A stretch of 64,000 bases of DNA. Origin: an uncultured Oscillibacter sp. Its GTDB lineage: Bacteria; Bacillota; Clostridia; Oscillospirales; Oscillospiraceae. Shown here in pieces: positions 34,744 through 42,891 of the stretch. Both the position numbers and the translations under genes were made by a program. Under the pieces are notes generated by a model. It worked only from the letters and a program-made list of their open reading frames with translations. It was not told the DNA's origin and made no database searches. Every line of letters begins with the position of its first letter. Position 1 is the first letter of the stretch. The stretch covers positions 34,001 to 98,000 of the forward strand of contig CAAGJQ010000083.1 in the NCBI GenBank assembly GCA_900770295.1, given 5' to 3'.

Positions 34744-35853
34744 ATGGCAAGAGTATTGAAAAAGGACGATATTATCAACATTCTCTACGGTGCAACTCTG
34801 CTGGGCGCGGGTGGAGGCGGCTCTCTCCAGGACGGCCTGAAGTGCATGAACGATGCGGAAAAGCGGCGGGAGATTGCTGTGGAAATGATCAGCCAGGAGG
34901 AAATGGAAGAGGGGTGCTATGTCGGCGTCGTAGCAGCTGTGGGATCTCCTGTCGCATTAAAACAGCATCCTTTCCGGGACGAGGGCCTTTATGTATATGA
35001 CACGCTGAAGCACGCTGCCGCCTTTGAGGGCAAGAACATGAAGTATGTCATGAGCGGCGAGACCGGCGGCTTCAATATGTTTACTCCCATGCTCGTCGCT
35101 ATGGAAAAGGGCCTTCAGGTGGTGGATGCGGATGGATGCGGCCGAGCTGTGCCTGGCCTGGATGTAACACTGTTTACCTGCCACGGCGTCGCCTCCAGCC
35201 CGCTGGCCCTGGCAACCTGCAAGGGCGATTCCGCTGTTGCTTATCTGAATGATCCCCTGGATTTCCGGACGGTGGAGGCCATTGCCAGAAACTTCTGCCA
35301 GTGCTATAGCTCTGGTGAGACGCAGAATTACCCCATTGCGGCATTCGGTACATGGCTGGCCAGTAAGGAAGACGTAAAGACGAAACTGGCCAATGGCATG
35401 CTGTCCTTCTGCGAGACCGTGGGCAGAAAGATCATGGAGGCAAAGGCTGTCAAGGGAAATCCCGCGGAGCTGATCGCCTCTGTGCTGCCCTGTAGGGAGT
35501 TGTGCCAGGGCACTATCACTAAAAAAGAACTGAGCGTACATGACGGCTGGGACTGGGGCTACAATGAGCTGACGCTGGACGATGGGAGCAAATTTACAGT
35601 GTACTTCAAAAACGAGAATATTGTTGCCGAAGATGCCAGTGGAAAAGTCCTGCTCACGGCTCCCGATCAGATATGCATCATTGATCTCGACACCTATACG
35701 CCACTGTCCAACTCTGACACTCAGGAGGGACAACGTGTGCAGGTTATGGCCATGCCTGTACATAAAAACTGGTGGACAACGCCTCTCGGTGTTGAAGTTT
35801 GGCGGCCCTATTACGAATGCGTGGGTTATCACGGTGATCCCGTCCGTTTTTAA
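34744..35853 (+). CDS. DUF917 / S-methyl-thiohydantoin desulfurase-type protein (first copy)
   Basis: This 369-residue protein starts with a Gly-rich nucleotide-fold-like motif (LGAGGGGSLQDGL) and has the family core VVDADGCGRAVPGLDVTLF near residues 124-142. DUF917 proteins are metal-dependent, and one branch removes sulfur from (S-methyl)thiohydantoins in ergothioneine-related breakdown; others accompany hydantoinases. AAGGAGG precedes the ATG. It is followed after 21 bp by a diverged paralogue, so the two may form a hetero-oligomer. Confidence 0.8.
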   Translation: MARVLKKDDIINILYGATLLGAGGGGSLQDGLKCMNDAEKRREIAVEMISQEEMEEGCYVGVVAAVGSPVALKQHPFRDEGLYVYDTLKHAAAFEGKNMKYVMSGETGGFNMFTPMLVAMEKGLQVVDADGCGRAVPGLDVTLFTCHGVASSPLALATCKGDSAVAYLNDPLDFRTVEAIARNFCQCYSSGETQNYPIAAFGTWLASKEDVKTKLANGMLSFCETVGRKIMEAKAVKGNPAELIASVLPCRELCQGTITKKELSVHDGWDWGYNELTLDDGSKFTVYFKNENIVAEDASGKVLLTAPDQICIIDLDTYTPLSNSDTQEGQRVQVMAMPVHKNWWTTPLGVEVWRPYYECVGYHGDPVRF

Positions 35854-35874
35854 ACAGGGAAAGGAGTGAATTCA

Positions 35875-36900
35875 ATGACTAGAATTCTGAATGAGAAAGA
35901 TATTCGTGCAGTCCTGACCGGAGCGGCATTCTTTGGCGCGGGCGGAGGCGGAGGCTTGGAGACAGGCCTGTCTATTCTGGCTGATGTGGTAACTCAGCGC
36001 GGTGATATTTCTGTAAAACTGATTGAGGCATCTGATATTCCTGAGGGCGGGAGTGCAGTCGCTATGACCGGCCTATACACACCTGGGGCCTTAGCGGAAA
36101 AGGCGCAAAGGTTTGCCCGGGAACCCGGCGTGGCCATTGCCGCCATGCAGCATTCCGCCTATATGGCAGGCAAACGGCTGGAGGCTATTCTGCCGATGGA
36201 GAGCGGTGCGGTCAGCAGTCTGATTCCCATGCTCTGCAGCCTGGAGAGCGGCCTGCCTCTGGTGGATGCGGACGGCTGCGGCCGCGGTGTGCCAGGAATC
36301 GATGTGACGCTGTTTGAAAAGGGTGGGATTCCTTTCTCACCAGCCGTGATCTGCGATGACAGGGGAAACGCGGTGCGGGTGTATCCCTATCAGGCCACAG
36401 ACGGAAAAGCGGCGGCAAACATGTGCCATTATATCGCAGCCGCCTTTAACAATGTGGCGGGGCTTGGTGCCTGGGTTACCTCGCCAGAGGATATCGGCAC
36501 GAAGCTGGTTCCCGGCGCACTGAGTACTGCGGAAAAGGTAGGCAATGCAATGCTCTCTGCTTCTGAAAGCGGATCCTGTCCCTGCGAGGCGCTGGAAAAA
36601 TTGTTGCCGCTGCGGGTGTTAGCCTCCGGTAAAGTGACGGAGAAGAGCAATTCCGCCGTTGTTCTGAAGAGCGAGGACGGCGTGACATATTTTGCAGATA
36701 TGGCGAAGGTCACTGTCCGCTTCCGTACTGCTGAAGAGACTTTAGCCGTATGTCCCGAGTTGATTTGCGCAGTGGATATGGAAAAGGGGCTGCCTGTGGC
36801 AAACGAAGAAATCGCAGTTGGACAGAAAGTCCGTTACTATGCGCTCGCCGCTCCGGAACAGTGGCAGGGCCATGAGGAGTGCTGGAAGCCGTATCTGTAA
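35875..36900 (+). CDS. DUF917 / S-methyl-thiohydantoin desulfurase-type protein (second copy)
   Basis: ATG at 35875 is eight bases from AAAGGAG; a GTG nine bases upstream overlaps that site. The 341-residue protein is paralogous to the first copy: FGAGGGGGLETGL at the N-terminus and LVDADGCGRGVPGIDVTLF near 125. The C-terminal domain is shorter. It is the last gene of the operon and is followed by a strong terminator. Whether it is catalytic or a partner subunit cannot be told. Confidence 0.8.
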   Translation: MTRILNEKDIRAVLTGAAFFGAGGGGGLETGLSILADVVTQRGDISVKLIEASDIPEGGSAVAMTGLYTPGALAEKAQRFAREPGVAIAAMQHSAYMAGKRLEAILPMESGAVSSLIPMLCSLESGLPLVDADGCGRGVPGIDVTLFEKGGIPFSPAVICDDRGNAVRVYPYQATDGKAAANMCHYIAAAFNNVAGLGAWVTSPEDIGTKLVPGALSTAEKVGNAMLSASESGSCPCEALEKLLPLRVLASGKVTEKSNSAVVLKSEDGVTYFADMAKVTVRFRTAEETLAVCPELICAVDMEKGLPVANEEIAVGQKVRYYALAAPEQWQGHEECWKPYL

Positions 36901-36940
36901 GCCGCAGAATTGCAGAAACCAGGAACGGTTATGATCACAT

Positions 36941-36971
36941 AAAAGGGCGGTTCCGTTTGAACCGCCCTTTT
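36941..36971 (+). terminator. Terminator of the creatininase-DUF917 operon
   Basis: A 13-bp perfect stem (36941-36953 with 36959-36971), loop CGTTT, ending in T. Confidence 0.9.
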
Positions 36972-37034
36972 ATGCGCCTGCTGATCCTGCTTGGCGGGAT
37001 TGAGGCAAAATGGGATTTATTCGTGAGGCGCGCT

Positions 37035-38405
37035 ATGTTGAAGACTATGGAAAACAAGAAACTGTTTGAGGAAATACCACCCTCCCGCGCGGTAATGCTT
37101 TTGGCATTGCCGACAATTCTGAGTTCTCTGGTGATGGTACTCTATAATCTGGCAGACACCTATTTTGTCGGCCTGCTGAACGATCCGGTCCAAAGTGCTG
37201 CAGTGACGCTGGCGGCTCCGGTCCTTCTGGCCTTCAACGCGGTCAATAATCTGCTGGGAATCGGCACCTCCAGCGTTATGAGCAGAGCGCTTGGAAAAGA
37301 TGATTATGAAACGGTGAAAAACAGTGCATCTGTCGGATTTTACGGAGCGCTGTGCTGCGGTGGGATTCTCGCCCTGCTCTGTGCTGTCTCCGGGGAAGCT
37401 GGACTACGGATTCTGGGGGCGGAGGCGGAGACGATGGATGCCACCAGCGCATATCTCAAATGGGCGGTTATTTTTGGCGCAGTGCCCTCCATTTTAAGCG
37501 CTGTTATGGCGTATCTGGTGCGTGCCGAGGGGGCATCGCTCCATGCCAGTATCGGCTCAATGAGCGGTTGTCTGCTGAATATCCTGTTGGACCCCTTCTT
37601 TGTACTTCCCCGGTGGCTTGGATTGGGGGCCGCGGGAGCGGGGCTCGCCACATTTCTCTCAAATTGCATAGCGTGTTGCTACTTTTTTGCCCTGTTGAAA
37701 TATACGCCCACCCATATTTGCATTCGTCCTTCCCATGTACAGATCAAATGGCCTGTGGTGATAGATATCTGCCGCATCGGAATACCTGCCGCTATTCAAA
37801 ATCTGTTGAATGTTGTAGGAATGACCGTTTTAAATCGCTTTACTTCGAATTACGGTGCAGACGCGGTGGCCGCCATGGGAATTGCCCAGCGGGTACACCT
37901 GGTCCCCTTCTATATTGCTCTGGGAGGCGCACAGGGAGTAATGCCGCTGATCAGTTATAATTTTTCCCAGGGAAACACCGGCCGCATGAGAGACTCTATC
38001 CGCTTCGGCATGCGAATGGCGGTCTGCTTTATGACAACAGTAGCTGTTGGATATGGACTGGGGGCCCGCTGGCTGATGGCGGCTTTTATCGATCGGGGGA
38101 CAGTGATTTCCTATGGAGCCGCGTTTTTGCGGGGACTTTGTCTGGCCCTTCCCTTTCTCGGCATTGATTTTTTTGCAGTGGGCATCTTTCAGGCCTGCGG
38201 CATGGGCAGAGAATCTCTCATTTTTGCGGTTTTCCGAAAGGTCCTTTTAGAAATTCCCCTTTTATATCTTCTCAATCGACTATATCCCCTTTATGGACTT
38301 CCGTATGCACAGGTTTTGACTGAAATTATCCTTTCTGCAGCCACACTCCGCACAATCGCACGGCTGTTCAAAAAGAATTACAGTCCCAATGAGCACATAC
38401 TCTGA
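37035..38405 (+). CDS. MATE-family efflux transporter
   Basis: The frame runs back through the upstream terminator, so the start is taken at the ATG at 37035 after GTGAGG (456 residues). It has twelve helices, with LALPTILSSLVMVLYNLAD at the start, VMSRALGKDDYE after helix two and GIPAAIQNLLN in the second half. It is not closely similar to the MATE protein at 24291. It is the last gene of the accessory region and may export a product of the neighbouring pathway. Confidence 0.87.
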   Translation: MLKTMENKKLFEEIPPSRAVMLLALPTILSSLVMVLYNLADTYFVGLLNDPVQSAAVTLAAPVLLAFNAVNNLLGIGTSSVMSRALGKDDYETVKNSASVGFYGALCCGGILALLCAVSGEAGLRILGAEAETMDATSAYLKWAVIFGAVPSILSAVMAYLVRAEGASLHASIGSMSGCLLNILLDPFFVLPRWLGLGAAGAGLATFLSNCIACCYFFALLKYTPTHICIRPSHVQIKWPVVIDICRIGIPAAIQNLLNVVGMTVLNRFTSNYGADAVAAMGIAQRVHLVPFYIALGGAQGVMPLISYNFSQGNTGRMRDSIRFGMRMAVCFMTTVAVGYGLGARWLMAAFIDRGTVISYGAAFLRGLCLALPFLGIDFFAVGIFQACGMGRESLIFAVFRKVLLEIPLLYLLNRLYPLYGLPYAQVLTEIILSAATLRTIARLFKKNYSPNEHIL

Positions 38406-38529
38406 ACGAACAGTTTCCGTGCTTTCCGGTTTTTGCACAAAACCTGACGCCTGATGACAGTGACTGCCTCCGGGCGGCGATGCTGTTCTGCGGCGTCAAC
38501 ATACCGTCCGGATTGCAGCGCGTGAAATA

Positions 38530-38559
38530 AAAAGAACCGGAAAATTTTCCGGTTCTTTT
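38530..38559. terminator. ilvN terminator, 30-bp perfect palindrome
   Basis: AAAAGAACCGGAAAA is followed directly by its complement, with no unpaired loop bases. It has A/T-run flanks and works on both strands. Confidence 0.9.
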
Positions 38560-38576
38560 AGCCGTTGATAAAACAT

Positions 38577-39143
38577 TCACCGCACGTTCTTGCCGAACTC
38601 GTACTCCTCCCGCAGTTTGCTGTCGTCGTAGATGGTGCTGACGCCCCGCTCGATGGCGATGGTGCCGGTTTTGGCGATCTCCAGAATGCCGAACTCCTCC
38701 AGCGTCTCGATGAGGGCGGTGTTCTTGCTCTGACTGCCGAACACCCAGACGGTCAGGGACTCCCGGCCCACGTCGATGACCTTGGCCCGGAAGATGTTCA
38801 CCAGCTGGATGATCTCGTTCCGGGAGGCCCGGTCGTCGGCCCGGACCTTGATGAGGGCGATCTCCCGGCGGAGGCAGGTCTCCTCGTCCAGAATCTTCAC
38901 CGCCTTCACCGGCAGCAGCTTCCGGCACTGGGCGGCGATCTGCTCAAGCATCAGCGCCTCACACATAATTTCGATGGAAATGCGGGTGATGCCGGGCTTG
39001 TCCGTGGCGCCGGAGACGATGGACTCGATGTTGTAGCCCTTCCTGGAGAACAGGCGGGACACCTGGCTCAAAACGCCGGGCACGTCATCCACCAGAATGC
39101 ACAGGGTGTAGAGCTTCCGCTCCTTGCTGAATTCCTTTTTCAT
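38577..39143 (-). CDS. ilvN: Acetolactate synthase small (regulatory) subunit
   Basis: This 188-residue protein has an N-terminal ACT domain (LCILVDDVPGVLSQVSRLF, then NIESI) that binds valine for feedback control, and the C-terminal small-subunit domain (KTGTIAIERG). GAGGAGGG precedes the ATG. It lies 15 bp after ilvB in the same operon. Confidence 0.93.
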   Translation of the reverse strand: MKKEFSKERKLYTLCILVDDVPGVLSQVSRLFSRKGYNIESIVSGATDKPGITRISIEIMCEALMLEQIAAQCRKLLPVKAVKILDEETCLRREIALIKVRADDRASRNEIIQLVNIFRAKVIDVGRESLTVWVFGSQSKNTALIETLEEFGILEIAKTGTIAIERGVSTIYDDSKLREEYEFGKNVR

Positions 39144-39158
39144 GATGTTCCCTCCTCG

Positions 39159-40862
39159 TCAGTCCAGCAGGAAGTCCGTGATGGGCGAGCCGGCGGCCAC
39201 CATGGGGCGGACCATCTCGTCGATATCCAGGGTGCAGTCGATCACCGCGCCGGTGCCGCAGGAGAGGGCCTGGGACAGGGCCTCTTCCATTTCGGCGCGG
39301 TTTGTGACCCGGAAGCCCCGCAGGCCGTAGGCCTGGGCCAGCTTCACAAAGTCCGGTCCCCGGTCCAGGGTGGTGGCGGAGTACCGCTTGCCGTAAATCA
39401 GGCTTTGCCACTGGCGGACCATGCCCAGGGTGCCGTTGTTGAACACCACGGTGATGATGGGCAGGCCATAGTGCTCCACGGTGCTCAGCTCGTGGCAGTT
39501 CATGCGGAAGCAGCCGTCGCCGGTGACGTGGATGACCCGCTTGTCCGGATTGCCCATCTGAGCGCCGATGGCGGCGCCCAGGCCGAAGCCCATGGTGCCG
39601 AAGCCGCCGGAGGTCAGCAGCTGGCCGGGATAGCTGAAGTGCAGGTACTTGATGGCCCACATCTGGTGCTGGCCCACGTCGGTGGCCACGATGGCGTCCT
39701 CCGGCGCCTGGGTCCGGAGGACCTCCATCACCTGCTGGGGCGTCAGGACGGGGCCGTCCTCCGCCACGGAGGGCGCCCGCAGGGGCAGGATGTGCTCCTT
39801 CCACGCCGTGTGGTCGTACTGGGGCAGCTTCGCGTTCAGCATCTCCAGAACCCGGCGGGCGGAGCCGATGATATGGTGGTCCGTCAGAACGTTTTTGTCG
39901 ATCTCCGCCCGGTCGATGTCGATCTGCACGATCTTGGCCTGCTTGGCAAAGGTGGCGGGGTCCAGCGCCACCCGGTCGGAGAAACGGCAGCCCACGGCGA
40001 TGAGCAGGTCGCACTCGTCGCAGGCCAGATTGGAGGCCTTGGAGCCGTGCATGCCGATCATGCCGGTGGTCAGGGGATGGCCGCCGGGGAACCCGCCGCC
40101 GCCCATGACACTGATGGCCACCGGGGCGTCCATTTTTTCCGCGAACTCCCGGAACTGCCGGTGGGCCCGGCCCCGGACCACGCCGCCGCCGCACAGCAGC
40201 AGGGGACGCTCCGCCTGCCGGATCATCTCCAGCAGGGTGTCCACATCCTGCCGGTCCGGCTCGGGGTTTTTCAGCTGGTGGCTGCGGTTCAGGTCCTGAA
40301 TGCTGGCGCAGGCACGGTTCTGCCGCCAGGGGATGAACTCATAGTCGATCTCCAGGCCGGGGGCGGTGACGTTTTTCAGAAAGTCGATCAGCACCGGACC
40401 TGGCCGGCCGCTGGCCGCCACGGCGAAGGCCTGCCGCATGACGTCGGGGATGGTCTGGGCGTCCCGGACCAGGAAGGTGGCCTTGGTGATGGGCATGGCG
40501 ATGCCGGTGATGTCCACCTCCTGGAAGGCGTCCTTGCCCAGCAGGTTCTCTCCCACGTTGCAGGTGATGAACACCACGGGAGAGGAGTCCAGATACGCCG
40601 TGGCGATGCCGGTGGTCAGGTTGGTGGCGCCGGGGCCGGAGGTGGCGAAGCACACGCCCACCTTGCCGGTGGAGCGGGCATAGCCGTCGGCGGCGTGGGC
40701 GGCGCCCTGCTCGTGGGCGGTCAGTATGTGGTGAATCCGGTCCTGATATCGGTACAGCTCGTCATAGAGGTTCAGGATGGTGCCGCCGGGATAGCCGAAT
40801 ACGGTGTCCACATCCTGTTCCAGCAGGCACTCCATGATGGCCTGCGTCGCGGGAATCTTCAA
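39159..40862 (-). CDS. ilvB: Acetolactate synthase large subunit
   Basis: This 567-residue ThDP enzyme condenses two pyruvates, or pyruvate and 2-oxobutyrate, in branched-chain amino acid synthesis. It has catalytic Glu in TAHEQGAAHAADGYAR, a central FAD/ADP-binding domain, and the ThDP motif GDGCFRMN...NN. The start is TTG at 40862, eight bases after AGGAGG. The gene follows a leader peptide and attenuator. Confidence 0.95.
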   Translation of the reverse strand: MKIPATQAIMECLLEQDVDTVFGYPGGTILNLYDELYRYQDRIHHILTAHEQGAAHAADGYARSTGKVGVCFATSGPGATNLTTGIATAYLDSSPVVFITCNVGENLLGKDAFQEVDITGIAMPITKATFLVRDAQTIPDVMRQAFAVAASGRPGPVLIDFLKNVTAPGLEIDYEFIPWRQNRACASIQDLNRSHQLKNPEPDRQDVDTLLEMIRQAERPLLLCGGGVVRGRAHRQFREFAEKMDAPVAISVMGGGGFPGGHPLTTGMIGMHGSKASNLACDECDLLIAVGCRFSDRVALDPATFAKQAKIVQIDIDRAEIDKNVLTDHHIIGSARRVLEMLNAKLPQYDHTAWKEHILPLRAPSVAEDGPVLTPQQVMEVLRTQAPEDAIVATDVGQHQMWAIKYLHFSYPGQLLTSGGFGTMGFGLGAAIGAQMGNPDKRVIHVTGDGCFRMNCHELSTVEHYGLPIITVVFNNGTLGMVRQWQSLIYGKRYSATTLDRGPDFVKLAQAYGLRGFRVTNRAEMEEALSQALSCGTGAVIDCTLDIDEMVRPMVAAGSPITDFLLD

Positions 40863-40978
40863 AGTGCATTCCTCCTACTTTCTTTCTTTTTCGCAGAAAA
40901 AGCGTTTCCCTCCGCCGGACCTGTTCCGCGTCTCTCCACCCCGGAGCGGTCCCCCCTTTTTGGCCCGCTGCCGGAACG

Positions 40979-41012
40979 AAAAAAATCCGTGCCCCGGTGT
41001 GCCGGGCCACGG
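40979..41012 (-). terminator. Attenuator terminator ahead of ilvB
   Basis: The stem 40987-40997/41002-41012 (11 bp) is followed by seven U on the minus strand. It lies 23 bases after the leader-peptide stop and about 115 bases before ilvB, so transcription of ilvBN requires read-through. Confidence 0.8.
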
Positions 41013-41035
41013 ACTTGAAACGATGGATGCGAAAA

Positions 41036-41194
41036 TCAGCGGCTCCCCCTGAAACAGGCGGGGGCACTGGCATCATTCCTGCAAAGAGCATGACCAAACA
41101 CACGATTCTGTTTCAGAGCCGGAATGATCTCCGGCACCATAATCAGAATCATGCCAATCAGAGTGATCTGAATGTTGGTCATGGTCGTGTACAT
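41036..41194 (-). CDS. Ile/Leu/Val-rich leader peptide of ilvBN
   Basis: A 52-codon frame starts with ATG six bases after GGAGG, on the minus strand between promoter and attenuator. Residues 8-24 contain ten Ile, Leu or Val among seventeen (IQITLIGMILIMVPEII). It ends 23 bases before an intrinsic terminator. This is the layout of ribosome-mediated attenuation: scarcity of charged Ile/Leu/Val-tRNA would stall the ribosome and allow ilvB transcription. The alternative is a tiny membrane protein, since the same residues could span a membrane. It has no family resemblance otherwise. Confidence 0.6.
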   Translation of the reverse strand: MYTTMTNIQITLIGMILIMVPEIIPALKQNRVFGHALCRNDASAPACFRGSR

Positions 41195-41280
41195 GAAAAG
41201 CCTCCGCCGCCGTTCCGGCGGCCTGTCAGATTTGGCGGGGACAGATATCCCTGTCAGAGAGACACCTGTCTTGGTTTGTC

Positions 41281-41309
41281 ATTATACAGACCATCGGGCC
41301 AAAAGGCAA
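41281..41309 (-). promoter_or_regulatory. Promoter of the ilvBN leader
   Basis: TTGCCT-N17-TATAAT on the minus strand. Transcription starts near 41274. The leader contains a strong GC hairpin (about 41208-41224) that abuts the ribosome site of the leader peptide. Confidence 0.75.
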
Positions 41310-41399
41310 CTGAAAAATCGATTTTCCTCCGCTTTCTGGAGAAACTGACGAATCACTTTGAAGGAATTTATACAAATTGTGGAAAAGCACGCTGCCGCC

Positions 41400-42296
41400 T
41401 CAGCTCAAAAGGGCGTTCATCTCCTCGATCTCCAGGTCCTGCAAGGCCCAGTTGATGCCGTAGCCCACCACCTTTGCCAGGTCCCGCACCTGCTGGTCGA
41501 TGTCCCGGGGCGTCACCATCAGATTCTGCTGGCCGGCACGGAGCTTGTCCTCGTCAATGTCCGCGATGCCGGCCTCCTCCAGCAGGTCCGCCGCCAGAGT
41601 GGCGGCATCCACCACCGTGGGGATGCCCACGGCGAACACCGGCACCCCCAGGGTCTCCCGGTTCAGGGCGGAGCGGTGGTTCCCCACCCCGGAGCCGGGG
41701 ATGATGCCGGTGTCCGAGAGCTGCACCGTGGCGCACACCCGCCCTACCCGGCGGGAGGCCAGGGCGTCCACGGCGATGACCAGCGCGGGCTGGACCTCCG
41801 CCACCAGCCCCCGCACCGCCTCGGCGGACTCCACGCCGGTGGTGCCCAGGACCCCGGTGCGCTGTACCGCCACCGGCCGGAAACCGGAGAAGTGCTTGGG
41901 CATGGCGGCGATGAGGTGCCGGGTGACGAGGACGCTGTCCACCGCCAGGGGGCCCACGGCGTCCGGCGTCATGGCCTCGTTGCCCAGGCCGATGACCAGG
42001 GCCGGGCCCTCCGGGGGCAGCAGGGTTTTCAGCTGGCTCCCCACCGCCCGGACGGCCCGCTCAAAAAAATCCGCCTTCCGCTGCCAGAAGGTGGTCAGGT
42101 CGATGGTGAGATAGCTGCCCTGTGGCTTGCCCAGAGCGGCCTCGCCCCGCCCGTCCAGGATGTCCACCCGGGTCACCGGATAGCCCTCCTGCCGCTGTTT
42201 TGTGGCCTTCACGCCTGCCAGGCGGGTGGTTTTTTCGGCAGATTCCTGCCAGATCTCCCGGGCCTCCAGGGCCAGATCGGTGCGTTTTGCAAACAA
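41400..42296 (-). CDS. gpr: GPR endopeptidase (germination protease)
   Basis: The start is TTG at 42296, nine bases after GGAGG; the GTG seven codons upstream lies before that site. The 298-residue aspartic protease of spores begins FAKRTDLALEAREIW, the usual GPR N-terminus containing the propeptide. It has GLGNEAMTPDAVGPL and IAVDALASR near the active site. It degrades small acid-soluble proteins during germination. It is divergent from rpsT. Confidence 0.93.
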   Translation of the reverse strand: MFAKRTDLALEAREIWQESAEKTTRLAGVKATKQRQEGYPVTRVDILDGRGEAALGKPQGSYLTIDLTTFWQRKADFFERAVRAVGSQLKTLLPPEGPALVIGLGNEAMTPDAVGPLAVDSVLVTRHLIAAMPKHFSGFRPVAVQRTGVLGTTGVESAEAVRGLVAEVQPALVIAVDALASRRVGRVCATVQLSDTGIIPGSGVGNHRSALNRETLGVPVFAVGIPTVVDAATLAADLLEEAGIADIDEDKLRAGQQNLMVTPRDIDQQVRDLAKVVGYGINWALQDLEIEEMNALLS

Positions 42297-42358
42297 AATC
42301 GGTTCCCTCCAACACAAAATCTTGTGGTCTTGCCCCTAGGTTTTGCGGCAGGAGATAC

Positions 42359-42387
42359 AATATACAAAAAAATCACAGAAATTGCAA
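42359..42387 (-). promoter_or_regulatory. Sigma-A-like promoter candidate for gpr
   Basis: TTGCAA-N17-TATATT on the minus strand. A forespore sigma-F/G type sequence was not evident, although gpr is forespore-expressed in Bacillus, so this assignment is uncertain. Confidence 0.45.
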
Positions 42388-42395
42388 AAAAACTC

Positions 42396-42424
42396 TTGCT
42401 TTTTGGGAACTTCCCTGTTAAAAT
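42396..42424 (+). promoter_or_regulatory. Promoter of rpsT
   Basis: TTGCTT-N17-TAAAAT, 58 bases upstream of the start codon. Confidence 0.75.
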
Positions 42425-42481
42425 ATCATTCTGCACGGTGGAAAATTCCGCCGAGTGAATTTGCCTAAGGAGGTGTTTGGT

Positions 42482-42745
42482 TTGCCGAATATCAAGTCTG
42501 CCAAGAAGCGCGTTCTGATCGGTGAAGTGAGAAACGCACGCAACAAGGCCGCGAAATCCGAGCTGAAGACCGCCATCAAGAAGTTCGAGGTTGCTGCCGC
42601 AGAAGGCAATCGCACCGAGGCCGATGGCGCTTACAAGGTTGCAGTGAAGAAAGTCGATCAGGCTGTTGCCAAGGGCATTCTGCACAAGAACACGGCTGCT
42701 CACAGAAAGAGCGCTCTGACTCTGAAGCTGAACCAGATCGGCTGA
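42482..42745 (+). CDS. rpsT: Small ribosomal subunit protein bS20
   Basis: This 87-residue basic protein begins LPNIKSAKKRV at a TTG codon six bases after AAGGAGGTG. A TTG or other weak start is a known feature of rpsT in several bacteria and supports autoregulation by weak initiation. It contains the three-helix pattern KNTAAHRKSALTLKLN. It binds 16S rRNA. It is single, with its own promoter and terminator. Confidence 0.95.
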   Translation: MPNIKSAKKRVLIGEVRNARNKAAKSELKTAIKKFEVAAAEGNRTEADGAYKVAVKKVDQAVAKGILHKNTAAHRKSALTLKLNQIG

Positions 42746-42758
42746 TCGTGCTGAATCG

Positions 42759-42787
42759 AAAGGACATCCGAAGGGATGTCCTTTTTG
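42759..42787 (+). terminator. rpsT terminator
   Basis: An 11-bp perfect stem (42759-42769 with 42774-42784), loop GAAG, then T-run. Confidence 0.95.
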
Positions 42788-42891
42788 TTTGCTCCAAAGG
42801 GTCTGGTGCCATATAAAATTTACAGTCTGGACCTTTTTCTTTTCAACGAGTGTGATAGAATCCGATACAAGAAACAGTGTGAGGTGTTTTC

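Noticed and set aside
40926..40943. GGGTGG...CGCGG upstream of ilvB resembling a T-box
   Set aside because: The spacing between the two halves is wrong for the T-box sequence, and it lies downstream of the terminator rather than overlapping its 5' arm. No specifier loop or Stem I was found.
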